A DNA stretch of 46,007 nt. It comes from an uncultured Clostridia bacterium. GTDB taxonomy: Bacteria > Bacillota > Clostridia > Christensenellales > Pumilibacteraceae. Of this stretch, positions 24,926 to 35,300 are shown piece by piece; the stretch's first letter is position 1; every line of letters begins with the position of its first letter. The stretch covers positions 1 through 46,007 of the forward strand of contig CAKQDN010000013.1 in NCBI GenBank assembly GCA_934229275.1. The letters are read 5' to 3'. Position numbers and translations under genes: made by a program. A model generated the notes under the pieces. That model was not told where the DNA came from. It did no database searches and saw only the letters and a program-made list of their open reading frames with translations.

Positions 24926-26680
24926 TTAGTTTTTCTTGCGGGCAATAACCATTCTGTCGTTGCCCTCGAGATCTTTTTCTAACCGAACGTCCGTAAAGTC
25001 CTTTTCAAGCAGCGCAGTGACTGCCTCCGCCTGATCGAATCCGATTTCCAGCATTATCATGCCGTTTTCGTTTAAAAATCCGGGCGATTTTTCGGCAATT
25101 TCGCGGTAGAATTTAAGTCCGTCCTCTCCGCCGTCGAGAGCGAGAAGCGGCTCGCGCTGCACTTCTTTCTGAAGGGACCCGAGATCGCCCGAGCGGATAT
25201 AGGGCGGATTGGATATTATAACGTCGAATTTCCTTCCGAAGAGATTCTCGAACATATCCGAGCGCACGCACTCGACGTTTAAGCCGCGGCAGTTTTCTCT
25301 TGCAACCGAAAGCGCCTTTTCGTCGACGTCGACAGCAGTAACAACCGCCTCGGTTTTGCTCGCAATTACAGCCGCTATGCAGCCGCTACCCGTGCATAAA
25401 TCGAGCACGCCGAGTTTTTTCTCGCCGATATAGCCGATTGCCTGCTCGCACAGAAGTTCGGTTTCGGGACGGGGGATCAAAACGTCCTCAGTCACATTGA
25501 TTTTCATTCCGTAGAATTCGGTTTCGCCGAGGATATAATCGAGCGGCACGCCCGTTATTCGTTTATCTGCGGCGTCGCAGATGTTAAGGTAGGTCGCCTT
25601 GTCGATTTTTTTGCGGCAGGACTTAAGTTCGCTGCGCTTTACGTTCGTGAAATACACCGCTATCCAGTCGGCGTCCGCTCTGTCGATTCCGGCGCGGTCG
25701 AACTTTTTATAAAGTTCGTCCACGGTTTCGCACACGAGATATTCGCCGAATTCGCGTTCGGGGTAGGACGGGTCGGCGTCCATTTTAAGCACCGCTTCGA
25801 ACGCGGTTATAGCAACTTGAGTCATTTCGTCCTCGGGCGGATAGGTCGTAAGGCGCTGCAAGCCCAGTCCGGGAGCGCGGAAAATGTCCACGAATTTATT
25901 GTCGGGCAGGAGCGCGAGGAAACGCAGCAGTTCGTAACTTATTCCGGCGACGAGCGGCAGGCACGCAAGACGCACGCCCATAAGCACCCATTTGCCGGGA
26001 TCGTAGCCGAGTATGCGTTCGACCAGCCAGTTGACGAGCGCGAACAAAAGTATGCTCACCACCATGACGAAGAACAGAAAAGTCGTTCCGCAGCGGTTGT
26101 GGCGCGTCGAACAGGTCTGCACATTTTCGACTTCGACGTCCATGCCGTGCTCGTAGCAGTTTATCGTTCTGTGCTCGGCGCCGTGATACATGAACGTGCG
26201 GCGGATGTCCTTCATCCTCGATATGAGCAGTAGGTATAACACGAACAGCGTTATGCGGATCAAGCCCTCGATAAGCGATTTAAGAAGGACGTTAAGATTC
26301 AGCCACTGCCTTATAAGGTCGGCGAGAAAGCCGGGAAGCAGCATAAAAGCCGCGATCGCAATTACGACGCCGATAAGACCGGACAAAACCGTCATGCCGG
26401 CGGACGGCGTTTCTTCTTCGGGGAAGGCTTGCCGCGAACTCTTCATTATGCACTTAGTGCCGGTTATAAGCGACGCGATAAAGGAGATCATACCGCGGAT
26501 AAGCGGTATTTTGCCCCATACGCCGGCGCCCTTTCTACGCTTGGCTTCGGTTACTATTTTGCCGTCGGGGGAGCGCACGGACAACGCTATCGACGTTGCC
26601 CCCTGCATCATTACGCCTTCGATAAGCGCCTGACCGCCGATGCGGCAAACTTTCTTTTTTTCTTTCTTTTCTTTTTTCAT
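24926..26680 (-). CDS. prmC: Fusion: DUF1385 membrane protein + PrmC release-factor methyltransferase
   Basis: 584 residues in one uninterrupted frame. Residues about 8-300 are a DUF1385 protein: GGQALIEGVMMQG near the N-terminus, hydrophobic segments, YHGAEHRTINCYEHG, TRHNRCGTTFLFFV. Residues about 310-584 are PrmC/HemK: a helical N-domain, GETEFYG, VLIPRPETE, the SAM site VLDLCTGSGCIA and catalytic NPPY at 491-494. PrmC methylates the Gln of GGQ in release factors, and prfA follows by 10 bp. In many Clostridia these are separate neighbouring genes (rpmE, DUF1385, prmC, prfA). The fusion would tether the methyltransferase to the membrane. The RBS is weak. Confidence 0.92.
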   Translation of the reverse strand: MKKEKKEKKKVCRIGGQALIEGVMMQGATSIALSVRSPDGKIVTEAKRRKGAGVWGKIPLIRGMISFIASLITGTKCIMKSSRQAFPEEETPSAGMTVLSGLIGVVIAIAAFMLLPGFLADLIRQWLNLNVLLKSLIEGLIRITLFVLYLLLISRMKDIRRTFMYHGAEHRTINCYEHGMDVEVENVQTCSTRHNRCGTTFLFFVMVVSILLFALVNWLVERILGYDPGKWVLMGVRLACLPLVAGISYELLRFLALLPDNKFVDIFRAPGLGLQRLTTYPPEDEMTQVAITAFEAVLKMDADPSYPEREFGEYLVCETVDELYKKFDRAGIDRADADWIAVYFTNVKRSELKSCRKKIDKATYLNICDAADKRITGVPLDYILGETEFYGMKINVTEDVLIPRPETELLCEQAIGYIGEKKLGVLDLCTGSGCIAAVIASKTEAVVTAVDVDEKALSVARENCRGLNVECVRSDMFENLFGRKFDVIISNPPYIRSGDLGSLQKEVQREPLLALDGGEDGLKFYREIAEKSPGFLNENGMIMLEIGFDQAEAVTALLEKDFTDVRLEKDLEGNDRMVIARKKN

Positions 26681-26725
26681 TTTTTACACCCGTGACCGCC
26701 CGAAAGCAGTCCTTTTAAGCGATTT

Positions 26726-29700
26726 TTATTTATTCCACGGCGTCGGTTTACCGTCCGCTCCGTAATGCCAGAATTTACCCGAAGAGGTCGGTTTTTCCTC
26801 GCTGTAAAAATAAACGTCGGCGTTTTCGTAACGCTCGCAGTTTATTTCGTTCCATCTCTGTTCGTTGCCTTCGTAGTAAATCGGGAAGTAGCCGTTAAAA
26901 GCCACGTTCCTGCCGATAAACGTAACGTTTTTATGAATAAGCAGACTTAAAATATACTCTACGTCGCCATAATTCTCATCGACGTTATTACTGCGCACAT
27001 AACTAAACACATAATGATTTATAATGCGCACGTTTGCATCGACTTCACAATCGACGGGCTCGTTAATTTTTGCGGTATAAAATTCCATACCCAAAAGCAC
27101 ATAAGGCAAATTGTCGGTATTGACGCCGTACCGAAACATTGAGTTGTGATCTGTAACGTTAAAACGGCAATTAAGCCCGATATAATCGATGCGATCCGGA
27201 AACGTTACGTTTGAAAGGTCATTATCACTGCCTATCACGCGCACCGACTGAGGAAGAACAAACGTTCCTTCCCGTATTGCTTTGGCGGCTACGACTACGG
27301 TATTTTCGTGAACGGCGCCGTCGCCCGTCTTTTTGACCAGAATCATATAGGGATTGGCGTCGTTTCCGACGTATAAGCCGCCTTCGTAACTAGTCAGAAA
27401 CTCGGCTTTTTGCTCTAACACGTCATATAAGTCGCCGAACGTATCGGCTGCGAATTCGCGGACGATTCCGCCTATACTCACTTTTTTCAAGTTGCCGTCC
27501 AACCTCGCGCTATTGCCGTCGTTCCAGAACGCGCCCCTTTGTATTTCGTCAACGCCGTCCGCAATGGTCACGGTTTCAAGGTTATCGCATCCTCCAAAAG
27601 CAAATTCGCCTATCGATTTGACGCTCGAAGGAACGGTAAGCGACTTTATGTCCGCTTCTGAAAACGCACGCGCGGAGATATATCTCGTGCCGTCGGGAAT
27701 TACGAGATCGGTTATTTTTTCGCCGTTAAGAAAATACGCGACGTCGCGCGGACCGTTGCCGACAGAACCGGCAAAATCTATTTCGCACCACTTTTTAAGA
27801 TCGGAAATATAAATCGACGAGATGTCCGTTCCGTAAAACGCTTCGTTGCCTATCGCGACGACGCTTTCGGGAATTACGACCGTATAAAATTCTCTTTTAC
27901 CATAAAACGCATAATCGGCGATAAGTTTCGTTCCGGGCGCGATTTTATACGAATTCTTGTCGATTTTTCCTCTCACGCAGATCACGTGCGGATTTTCGGC
28001 GTTTCCGAGGTATTCGGCGTCGCCGTAAACGTTGTACTTTATATTGTCGCAACCCCTGAAAGCGTACGCTCCCATATAAGTAACGCCGTTTCCGACGACT
28101 ACTTTTTTAAGCGACGTGCAGTATTCGAACGCATTGCCGTAAATCGTGGTTAAACTTTCGGGCATAACGACGCTTTCGATATGTTTCATAAAATCAAACT
28201 CATGGGCGACGTATTCCACTCCCTCGGGAATAACGAGGTCTTTAACGAGAACACCGTTTAAATACAGTTTTCTATCCGGAGTGTTTCCGAACGCACTGCC
28301 TGCCCAACTTCTGCAATACGACGCAACGTCGTTTATATAAACGCTCAGTTCGCTGCTTCCGGAAGTCACTGTTCCGATGCTTTTAAGCGTGCTCGGAAGC
28401 GTTATTGCGCGCAATTTTTCTCCGGCGTAAAAAGCACGATCTTCTACCCTTGTCACGCCCTCTTCTATCACCACGGTTTCGATATCGGGGCAATTTCCGA
28501 ACGTTCCGCCCGATACGACCTCCACGTCGCCGGGGATAACGAGATTTACTATTTTTTCGCCGCCGATCGTTATAGTCGCGTCCCACTTCACGATGCTTTG
28601 AGACTCGTTTGAAATACGGCACCATGCCGAAACGTTTTTGATGTCTATTTCTTCGAGAAGGCATTTTGCATCATAATCGTCCTCCCTTTCGCGAAAAGCA
28701 TTCACACCTATTTCTTCGAGCGAATACGGAATACTTATCTTTTTAAGAGAAGTGCAGCCGACGAAAGACTTTTTGCCTATCTTTTTCAGTCCTTCGTTGA
28801 ATATAACGGTTTCCAGCCCGTAACATCTTATAAAGGAGTTGTCCTCTATTTCTTCGACCGAGTACGGAAAATATAAAGTAGTCATTACTTTATTACTGCG
28901 CAGGTATTTTGTGCAAACCTTTTTAACGGGTTTACCCATGTACATTTCCGCGATAACCGTCTTTTCGTGTTCGTAACGTATATTCGCGATAGCGTATTCG
29001 CCGTCGTCGGAAAGCCAATAACTTATATTACCTGCCGGCTGCCATATCGAGCATTTTTTGCATACTCCGTTTTCGAAAACATGCTCAAAATTGCCGTATT
29101 CGAACGTGTCCGCTACAGATTTATCGCACGCGCCGCACGTGCAGGAATAATAGTAACGCGCTTTTTGTTTACATTGAGCCGCGGACGCCAGAAGTTCGGC
29201 ATTTTCGACTTCTCTGTCGTATACGTGGGGCGTTTTCGAATCGGGCATAACGCGCACGTCTTTATGTGAGCAGCCCTCTCTGTCGCACGTCGCCGTTTCG
29301 GTGCCGTCCTCTGTGCAGGTGCCGTTGTTATCCGGAATATATTTCGTGAAAATATGCCCGTACGTGCCGTATTTCGTTCGGGTTTTGGTGGCGCTGCAGC
29401 CCGCTCTGTCGCACGTCGCCGTTTCGGTTCCGTCAGCGTAACACGTGGCGTTCTTGTCGTAAACGTATTCGGTGAACAAGTGTCCTTTGGGGTTTCCGCT
29501 CGAAAATACGATTTTGGGATCGTTTGACGAAGTGTGGCAATAATAACAACTTCTGTAGTAATACGCAGGCTGAGTGCAGGTCGCCTCGAAAGCGAAATAC
29601 TGCGGCTCTGCCGCGTACCGGTCGAAACTATGTTCGCGTTTTTCGCCCCATTCGAACGTCTCTTCGCCCTTTTTTCCGCATACGGTGCAAGATTTATAGT

Positions 29701-30673
29701 ACACGGCGCGGTTAAAGCAGTCCGCAGACGATTTATTGTACTTAGGTTCCACCACTTCGCCGAAAACGTGATCGTCGCTTAAATCACCGTACCAAAAAAC
29801 GTTTTCCGAATCGTTTTCGTCGAACGCTCCGCACTTGCAGGATCTATAATATTCGGCAGAACTTATACATGTTGCCGGCGTTTTTATATAATCTTCAGTC
29901 GCAACTTCTCTGTCGTAAACATGTTCGCCGTAGCCGTATTCGGGCGCGGGAACGGTATCGGTTTCATAGCAAAATTCGGCGTCGCACACGGCGGTTTTCG
30001 TGCCGTAACTAAGGCAGTCTGCGTCGTGGTTATAGCGGTATTTCGTAAAGACGTGAGCAAGTGGTTCTCCGTACGCGAAAGTATCTTCTCCCTTTTCGCC
30101 GCATACGCAGGAATAAAAGTAACTTGCGGCATAGCGGCAATTCGCTTCACGGAAAAGATATTTTTCTTCGACGATTTTTTGATCGAAAACGTGCTCTCCG
30201 AATACGGTCCCGAAAAACGTTCCCGACTCGTTTTCGTCGAACGCTCCGCATTTGCAGGATTTATAATATTCGGCGACGTTCATGCACGTTGCAGGCGTTT
30301 TAAGGCAATACGTCCATTCGACTTCCTGGTCGTACACGTGAGGAAGCCGCGAATTCTCGTCTGTAACCGTATTCCCGATATAGCCGCAATTTTCACGCAT
30401 GCATACTTCGGTTTTAGTGCCGTCGCGCTCGCAGGTAGCATTGTTATCGGAAACGAACGCAAAGTCGTGACCGAGCGGTGCGGTTATTTCTCCGTAGCGC
30501 GCGCCGCAAGCGCACGTGAAAATCGTGTAACCACTCTCTTCGCAAGTCGGCGGAATGATTTCTTTCGTGTATTCGTGTTCGTGCGCTTGTTCCTGACACG
30601 ACGACGCCGAAAACACGGTTGCGGACAGCGCAATCGCTAAAAATATTATTGCCGTTATTATCTTTTTACGCAT
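26726..30673 (-). CDS. Large lipoprotein with Cys-rich modules and BspA-like leucine-rich repeats
   Basis: 1315 residues from the ATG at 30673 with AAAGGAG five bases upstream; an upstream extension runs into a repeat element and is rejected. N-terminal signal peptide ending ATVFSASSCQ (probable lipoprotein). Residues about 30-540 are some ten Cys-rich modules of about 45-50 residues with HVYDxE, ATC, YYxSCxCG and TxTATCDRxGC patterns. Residues about 560-1240 are BspA-type LRR_5 repeats (IGKKSFVGCTSLKKISIP, ESVVAIGNEAFYG). The tail is WNEINCERYENADVYFYSE, common in this group. BspA-family proteins are surface adhesins; the ligand is unknown. It separates rpmE from the DUF1385-prmC-prfA group. 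Confidence 0.88.
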   Translation of the reverse strand: MRKKIITAIIFLAIALSATVFSASSCQEQAHEHEYTKEIIPPTCEESGYTIFTCACGARYGEITAPLGHDFAFVSDNNATCERDGTKTEVCMRENCGYIGNTVTDENSRLPHVYDQEVEWTYCLKTPATCMNVAEYYKSCKCGAFDENESGTFFGTVFGEHVFDQKIVEEKYLFREANCRYAASYFYSCVCGEKGEDTFAYGEPLAHVFTKYRYNHDADCLSYGTKTAVCDAEFCYETDTVPAPEYGYGEHVYDREVATEDYIKTPATCISSAEYYRSCKCGAFDENDSENVFWYGDLSDDHVFGEVVEPKYNKSSADCFNRAVYYKSCTVCGKKGEETFEWGEKREHSFDRYAAEPQYFAFEATCTQPAYYYRSCYYCHTSSNDPKIVFSSGNPKGHLFTEYVYDKNATCYADGTETATCDRAGCSATKTRTKYGTYGHIFTKYIPDNNGTCTEDGTETATCDREGCSHKDVRVMPDSKTPHVYDREVENAELLASAAQCKQKARYYYSCTCGACDKSVADTFEYGNFEHVFENGVCKKCSIWQPAGNISYWLSDDGEYAIANIRYEHEKTVIAEMYMGKPVKKVCTKYLRSNKVMTTLYFPYSVEEIEDNSFIRCYGLETVIFNEGLKKIGKKSFVGCTSLKKISIPYSLEEIGVNAFREREDDYDAKCLLEEIDIKNVSAWCRISNESQSIVKWDATITIGGEKIVNLVIPGDVEVVSGGTFGNCPDIETVVIEEGVTRVEDRAFYAGEKLRAITLPSTLKSIGTVTSGSSELSVYINDVASYCRSWAGSAFGNTPDRKLYLNGVLVKDLVIPEGVEYVAHEFDFMKHIESVVMPESLTTIYGNAFEYCTSLKKVVVGNGVTYMGAYAFRGCDNIKYNVYGDAEYLGNAENPHVICVRGKIDKNSYKIAPGTKLIADYAFYGKREFYTVVIPESVVAIGNEAFYGTDISSIYISDLKKWCEIDFAGSVGNGPRDVAYFLNGEKITDLVIPDGTRYISARAFSEADIKSLTVPSSVKSIGEFAFGGCDNLETVTIADGVDEIQRGAFWNDGNSARLDGNLKKVSIGGIVREFAADTFGDLYDVLEQKAEFLTSYEGGLYVGNDANPYMILVKKTGDGAVHENTVVVAAKAIREGTFVLPQSVRVIGSDNDLSNVTFPDRIDYIGLNCRFNVTDHNSMFRYGVNTDNLPYVLLGMEFYTAKINEPVDCEVDANVRIINHYVFSYVRSNNVDENYGDVEYILSLLIHKNVTFIGRNVAFNGYFPIYYEGNEQRWNEINCERYENADVYFYSEEKPTSSGKFWHYGADGKPTPWNK

Positions 30674-31160
30674 TTTTCTCCTTTTAATGATTGCCTTTAC
30701 GCAATCGAACATGACCGCGGCTGAACGGAACAGCCGCCGCATACCCTCTCCGTCGGCTGGCGCCGCCACCTCTCCCGAAGGGCGAGGCTTTAAAAGTGCA
30801 CCGACCAAACATTCCTAACTCAAAAGTTTTTTGCCTACTTTTTTACAAAAAAGTATGGCGGACAGTCGAGGACGCCTGTCCCTACAAATTAGGTTATAAG
30901 CGTTTCAATCAAATTTATCAATAATACATGCATACCCTCTCCGTCACGGCTGACGCCGTGCCACCTCTCCCGGAGGGCGAGGCTTAAAGTGCGTCCTCAT
31001 ACAATCAAAGAGCGTTGCGGGGTTTGGGACACAGCCGCGTAGTAGTCACCGGCGACTTTTTTGCTTCTTTTTTCTTCGCCTGAAAAAAGAAGATATATTT
31101 TCAATTAAAAAATCCAAACAACATAATTTCCGAAACACACAACCGATTAAAACGCTTTAA
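30674..31160. repeat. Intergenic repeat cluster, no gene seen
   Basis: Two copies of the ACCCTCTCCGTC repeat (30742-30798, 30932-30991), an inverted hairpin repeat (30813-30856), a GGACGCCTGTCCCTACA copy (30859-30889), and an 11-bp CTTCTTTTTTC/GAAAAAAGAAG hairpin (31064-31092). Confidence 0.8.
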
Positions 31161-31181
31161 GTATATTTCCCGGAAATATAC
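31161..31181. other. Perfect 21-bp palindrome
   Basis: GTATATTTCC-C-GGAAATATAC: 10-bp perfect arms with one central base, three bases from the rpmE terminator. Function unknown; it could be a protein-binding site or part of the repeat cluster. Confidence 0.6.
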
Positions 31182-31183
31182 AC

Positions 31184-31218
31184 TAAAAAAGAGCCACACC
31201 CTTTAAAAAGGCATGGCT
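31184..31218 (-). terminator. Terminator of rpmE
   Basis: On the minus strand AGCCA-TG-CCTTT pairs with AAAGG-GTG-TGGCT, followed by CTTTTTTA. Confidence 0.8.
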
Positions 31219-31240
31219 ACACTGCGATTTTATTAGTTTA

Positions 31241-31444
31241 CTATTTTGCGTAACGACGATTGAATTTATCGATACGTCCGCCGGTTTCTGCCTGCTTCTG
31301 CTTACCGGTATAGAACGGATGGCATTTCGAGCAAACGTCTACCTTCAAAACGTCGCCTTTCTTGGTGGAACCGGTGACGAAAGTAGCGCCGCACGCGCAA
31401 ACGGCAGTGACTTCATGATAATCGGGATGTATATCTTTCTTCAT
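31241..31444 (-). CDS. rpmE: 50S ribosomal protein L31
   Basis: 67 residues. The zinc-binding (C+) form of bL31: MKKDIHPDYHEVTAVCACG, then VDVCSKCHPFYTGKQK and RFNRRYAK-type end. A perfect consensus promoter lies directly upstream and GGAGAG precedes the ATG. Confidence 0.98.
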   Translation of the reverse strand: MKKDIHPDYHEVTAVCACGATFVTGSTKKGDVLKVDVCSKCHPFYTGKQKQAETGGRIDKFNRRYAK

Positions 31445-31479
31445 AATGGCACTCTCCTGAATTTTTAACTTACCAAACT

Positions 31480-31508
31480 ATTATAGCGACTTTGGCTGCC
31501 TTTGTCAA
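31480..31508 (-). promoter_or_regulatory. Consensus sigma-A promoter of rpmE
   Basis: TTGACA at 31503-31508, TATAAT at 31480-31485, spacer 17. Confidence 0.9.
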
Positions 31509-31555
31509 GCGTTTACCCGTATTTTTTGCAAAATATCGTGTCGAACGGCTGAAAA

Positions 31556-32023
31556 TTACGCACGGGGCGGTATTCTTTCGATGGTTACGCCTGCTTCGTG
31601 CAGCAGTTGCATGGAAAATTCGTCGGGATAGCCCTGTTCGTAGACTATGCGCGAAATGCCGCTGTTTATAATCATTTTCGCGCATATGGTGCAGGGCTGG
31701 TGCGTGCAGTAAAGCGTTGCGCCCACGATGCTCACGCCCATGCGAGCCGCCTGAATGATGGCGTTCTGCTCGGCGTGCGTGGCATAGCACAATTCGTGCT
31801 GCGTTCCGCTGGGAATATTGAGTTTGCGGCGCAGGCACTCGCCCTTTTCCTTGCACGACTTGATACCGCTGCTGGCGCCGTTGTAACCGGTGGTGAGAAT
31901 TCTCTTATCCTTGGCGATGACCGCTCCCACCTGTCTGTTTTCCTGAAAGCAACTCGACCAGGTGGCAACCTGTTTTGCCATATCCATGAATCTGTAGTCC
32001 CATTTACTCCACTTTTCTTCCAT
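31556..32023 (-). CDS. dCMP deaminase-family zinc protein (ComEB-like)
   Basis: 155 residues from the ATG at 32023 (MEEKWSKWDYRFMDMA); the upstream frame from 32083 overlaps the promoter. Cytidine/deoxycytidylate deaminase fold: zinc site THAEQNAI (His ligand and catalytic Glu) and PCTICAK (two Cys ligands), plus GYNGASSG near residue 45. dCMP deaminases supply dUMP for thymidylate synthesis. Own promoter. Confidence 0.93.
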   Translation of the reverse strand: MEEKWSKWDYRFMDMAKQVATWSSCFQENRQVGAVIAKDKRILTTGYNGASSGIKSCKEKGECLRRKLNIPSGTQHELCYATHAEQNAIIQAARMGVSIVGATLYCTHQPCTICAKMIINSGISRIVYEQGYPDEFSMQLLHEAGVTIERIPPRA

Positions 32024-32054
32024 AAAGGCACCTCTGTAGCGATTTTCTACGCCT

Positions 32055-32083
32055 ATTTTATCACAAAAACGAAAAGCGGTCAA
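32055..32083 (-). promoter_or_regulatory. Sigma-A promoter of the dCMP deaminase gene
   Basis: TTGACC at 32078-32083, TAAAAT at 32055-32060, spacer 17. Confidence 0.7.
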
Positions 32084-32239
32084 GCGTAGCGACGCACTTT
32101 AATCTTAAACTTTCCGAAAAGCGCGAGGGGATCGGCTTTGCCGGGAACAGGCGCGGACACGACTGCATTTACGGTTGCTCTCGAATTACGATTTTACTCC
32201 CGATAGCAGAATAGTTCTCTTTTCGGGCATAATAGTCTA

Positions 32240-32268
32240 TTGTTTTTTACCGATAGAGGCATTATAAT
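32240..32268 (+). promoter_or_regulatory. Promoter of the InlB-repeat/Asp-box lipoprotein
   Basis: TTGTTT at 32240-32245, TATAAT at 32263-32268, spacer 17. Confidence 0.65.
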
Positions 32269-32320
32269 AAAGTTATTAAAGGTGTAGCAATATACCGATA
32301 CAAGAAATAAGGAGATTTGT

Positions 32321-35300
32321 ATGAAAAAGTTTTTAAAAGCGACGCCGATTATCGTTCTCGGAATTGTTTTGTGTCTGTTGTGCGCATGCAGTCCTGCGGT
32401 CGAAACGCCGTCGGATAGCGAAAAAGAAACTTACTCGGTAAACTTTATCGTGGACGGCGAAACTTACAAAACCGCTACTTCCGATCAGAGCGGAAAAGTT
32501 GCGCTTCCCGACAATCCGACCACCGACGAAACTCACGTTTTCGAAGGTTGGTTCACCGACAACCAAACGTTTGCCGTTCCCTTCACCGCAGACACGGTCG
32601 TGAGCGAGAACACAAACGTTTACGCCAAAATCTCGAGAAAAGTTTTCTCCGTAAACTTTATCGTGGACGGCGAAACATATAAAACCGCGACTTCCGACCA
32701 AAGCGGAAAAGTTGCGCTTCCAGAAAATCCGACCACCGACGAAACTCACGTTTTCGAAGGTTGGTTTACGGATAACCAAACGTTTGCCGTTCCCTTCACC
32801 GCCGACACGGTCGTAAGCGAAAACACAAACGTTTACGCTAAAATCTCGAGAAAAGTATTCTCCGTCAACTTTATCGTGGACGGACAGACTTACGCAAGCG
32901 TCGAAGCGGACGAGAACGGAAACATCCGCATGCCCGACGATCCCGCTTTGGGAACGGGATATATCTTCGAAGGCTGGTTCACCGACGACGGAACGTGGCT
33001 CGAACGCTTCGATCCGCAGACTCCCGTCACCCGAAACGTCGAAGTATTTGCCAAACTCTATAAATACGTTTTAAATCCCGAAGGCAACGCGACAATCGAT
33101 ACTCTTAACGTCGGCTCGAAAGTGTGGAGCAGCAACGACTACACGTTTACGAGCCTGCCGCAATCGCTTATCGGCAAGCCCTACGTTCTGTGGACGATTA
33201 ACGGACCGAACACCGCGACCGCAATCAGAAGCGGCTGGGTGTACGCAATAACCGGCGAAGCGCTCAACTTCGGACACGAAGCGTCGCAGGTCGAAGTTTT
33301 GGACGGCTACAACTTTACGATGCTCGATCGGCAGTACTGGAACATCTGGTCGGCAGCGCTCAAAAACAATATCATATTCGAAAAACAGGTCGAGAAAGGC
33401 GACTCGTTTACGCTCGGAAGATGGTCGGTGCTTATCATGTCCGACGAAAAACTCGACCTCGAAGCAGGCGAGCCCATTGAAAAGGACGCCGATCTTGCAG
33501 TACTTAAACCCTCCGCCGGCGACGTTGCCATGAACATGGCACTTTCCGCAAAAGTATTCACCGACCGCGCGCAGTACACTTTCTACGACATGCCCTATTG
33601 GCTTGCCGGCAAAAACTACATTCAGAACGCTTACGGCTCGAAATCGCACTCAGCGACGGCGATCAAAAGCGGATTCGTGTACATGCTGACCAGTAAAGCA
33701 GGCAACATAAGCCTTGTAAACAGTCTTACCGCTGCCGGTTGGAGCGACGTTACCTCCTCTATTCCCGAAAACCTCAATCTGTTTGGCGACAGCACGCAAA
33801 AGGGCGCGTTCTTAAACGACACCTATAAAGGCTTCGCGCTTCTTAAAAAGCACGTCGAAAAAGACGAAACGATAACCTGGGCTCAGTGGGGCATACCCGT
33901 CTTTTCGGGCGAGTTGACCCTCTCGGACAATCTCGCGAAGTTTGCTCCCGCGGCAGACGGCGCGAAAGCGGCGAAGGCGCAAAACGAAATGCGTTTATTC
34001 TCCGACAGAACCTACTACGCCATGAACGGAATTCCCACCGCTCTCGAAGGTCTTACTTATTATTTGGACGGCATCGTAACCGGCGCGACCGTCAAAGCAG
34101 TGAGCGCAGGAACTGCGTATATGCTTATTCCGAGCGGAAACAAAGCGTACGAAGCGCTCGAAAAGGAAGTTATCGCGGCAGGATGGACGGTCGTGCAGCA
34201 TAAGCCGTTCCGCCCGGCTGTGGGACTGCTTTTCAACAACAGGTTGTACCAAAAAGAAGTAGCCGAAAACGAGCAGATTCATTTCGGCAAATACAATATC
34301 ATATTCGGCGCACCTTTGGATAACGAATCCGACTACTACGTCATGCCGTCGCTTTCAGTGGCAGCGGACATCATCGCGAATCCCGTCGGCGATTTATACG
34401 ACACGAACAAGCAGAACTGGCTGGGCTGCCCCACCGTCGAGAAAACGTCTGGCGGCAGAGTGTGGAGCGGTTGGTTTACCGGCGGCAAACGCGAACTCGG
34501 CACCGGAAATTACGCGATAATAAATTACAGCGACGACGATTGCAAGTCCTGGAAAAAAGCGTTCGCGGTCGTTCATCCCGACACAGCCGTGCAGGTCACG
34601 AAACCCGAACTGTGGACGGCTCCGAACGGCGACTTGTGGCTGTTCTGGATTCAGCACACCGGAACGGGTAACTTCGACGGCAAAATGGGAACGTGGGCTT
34701 CGGTATGCAAAAATCCCGACGACTCCGCTCCCGTATGGTCGGAGCCGAAAAGACTTACCGACGGATATATGCGCAGTAAGCCGATAATTATAAATCGGGA
34801 CGGCAAAACCGAATGGCTGTACGCGGCGTTCGACTGGATGCAGCCGCACTACACGCGTGTTTACGCTTCGACCGACGGCGGCGAAAACTGGACTCTTCGC
34901 GGAAAAGCCGAGTGCCTCGACACGTCCTCGGGCAAAAATAACCTCGACGACCCCGTACTCGTTCAGAAGCCCGACGGAACGCTGTGGCTACTGATTCGTC
35001 CGAGCCTATCTACCAAAGTGTACGAAAGTTTTTCTTACGACGGCGGCTACACCTGGACGCACGCTCGTCCCTCCTCTATCGAAGGTCCGCAATCGCGCTT
35101 CAACGTCGAACTGCTCGCGGACGGTAAAATGCTGATGGTGTTCCACGACGCGACCACGAGAACCATGCTCACCGCGTATCTTTCGGTCGACGGCGGCAAA
35201 AGTTGGCAGTATAAACTGCTGCTCGACAGTCGCAGTTACGTTTCCTATCCCGACACGATCGTAACGTCCGACGGCACGATTTACGTCATTTACGACCGCA

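Noticed and set aside
30674..30808. N-terminal extension of the BspA-like lipoprotein
   Set aside because: The extension translates a repeat element and would bury the signal peptide; the ATG at 30673 has AAAGGAG.
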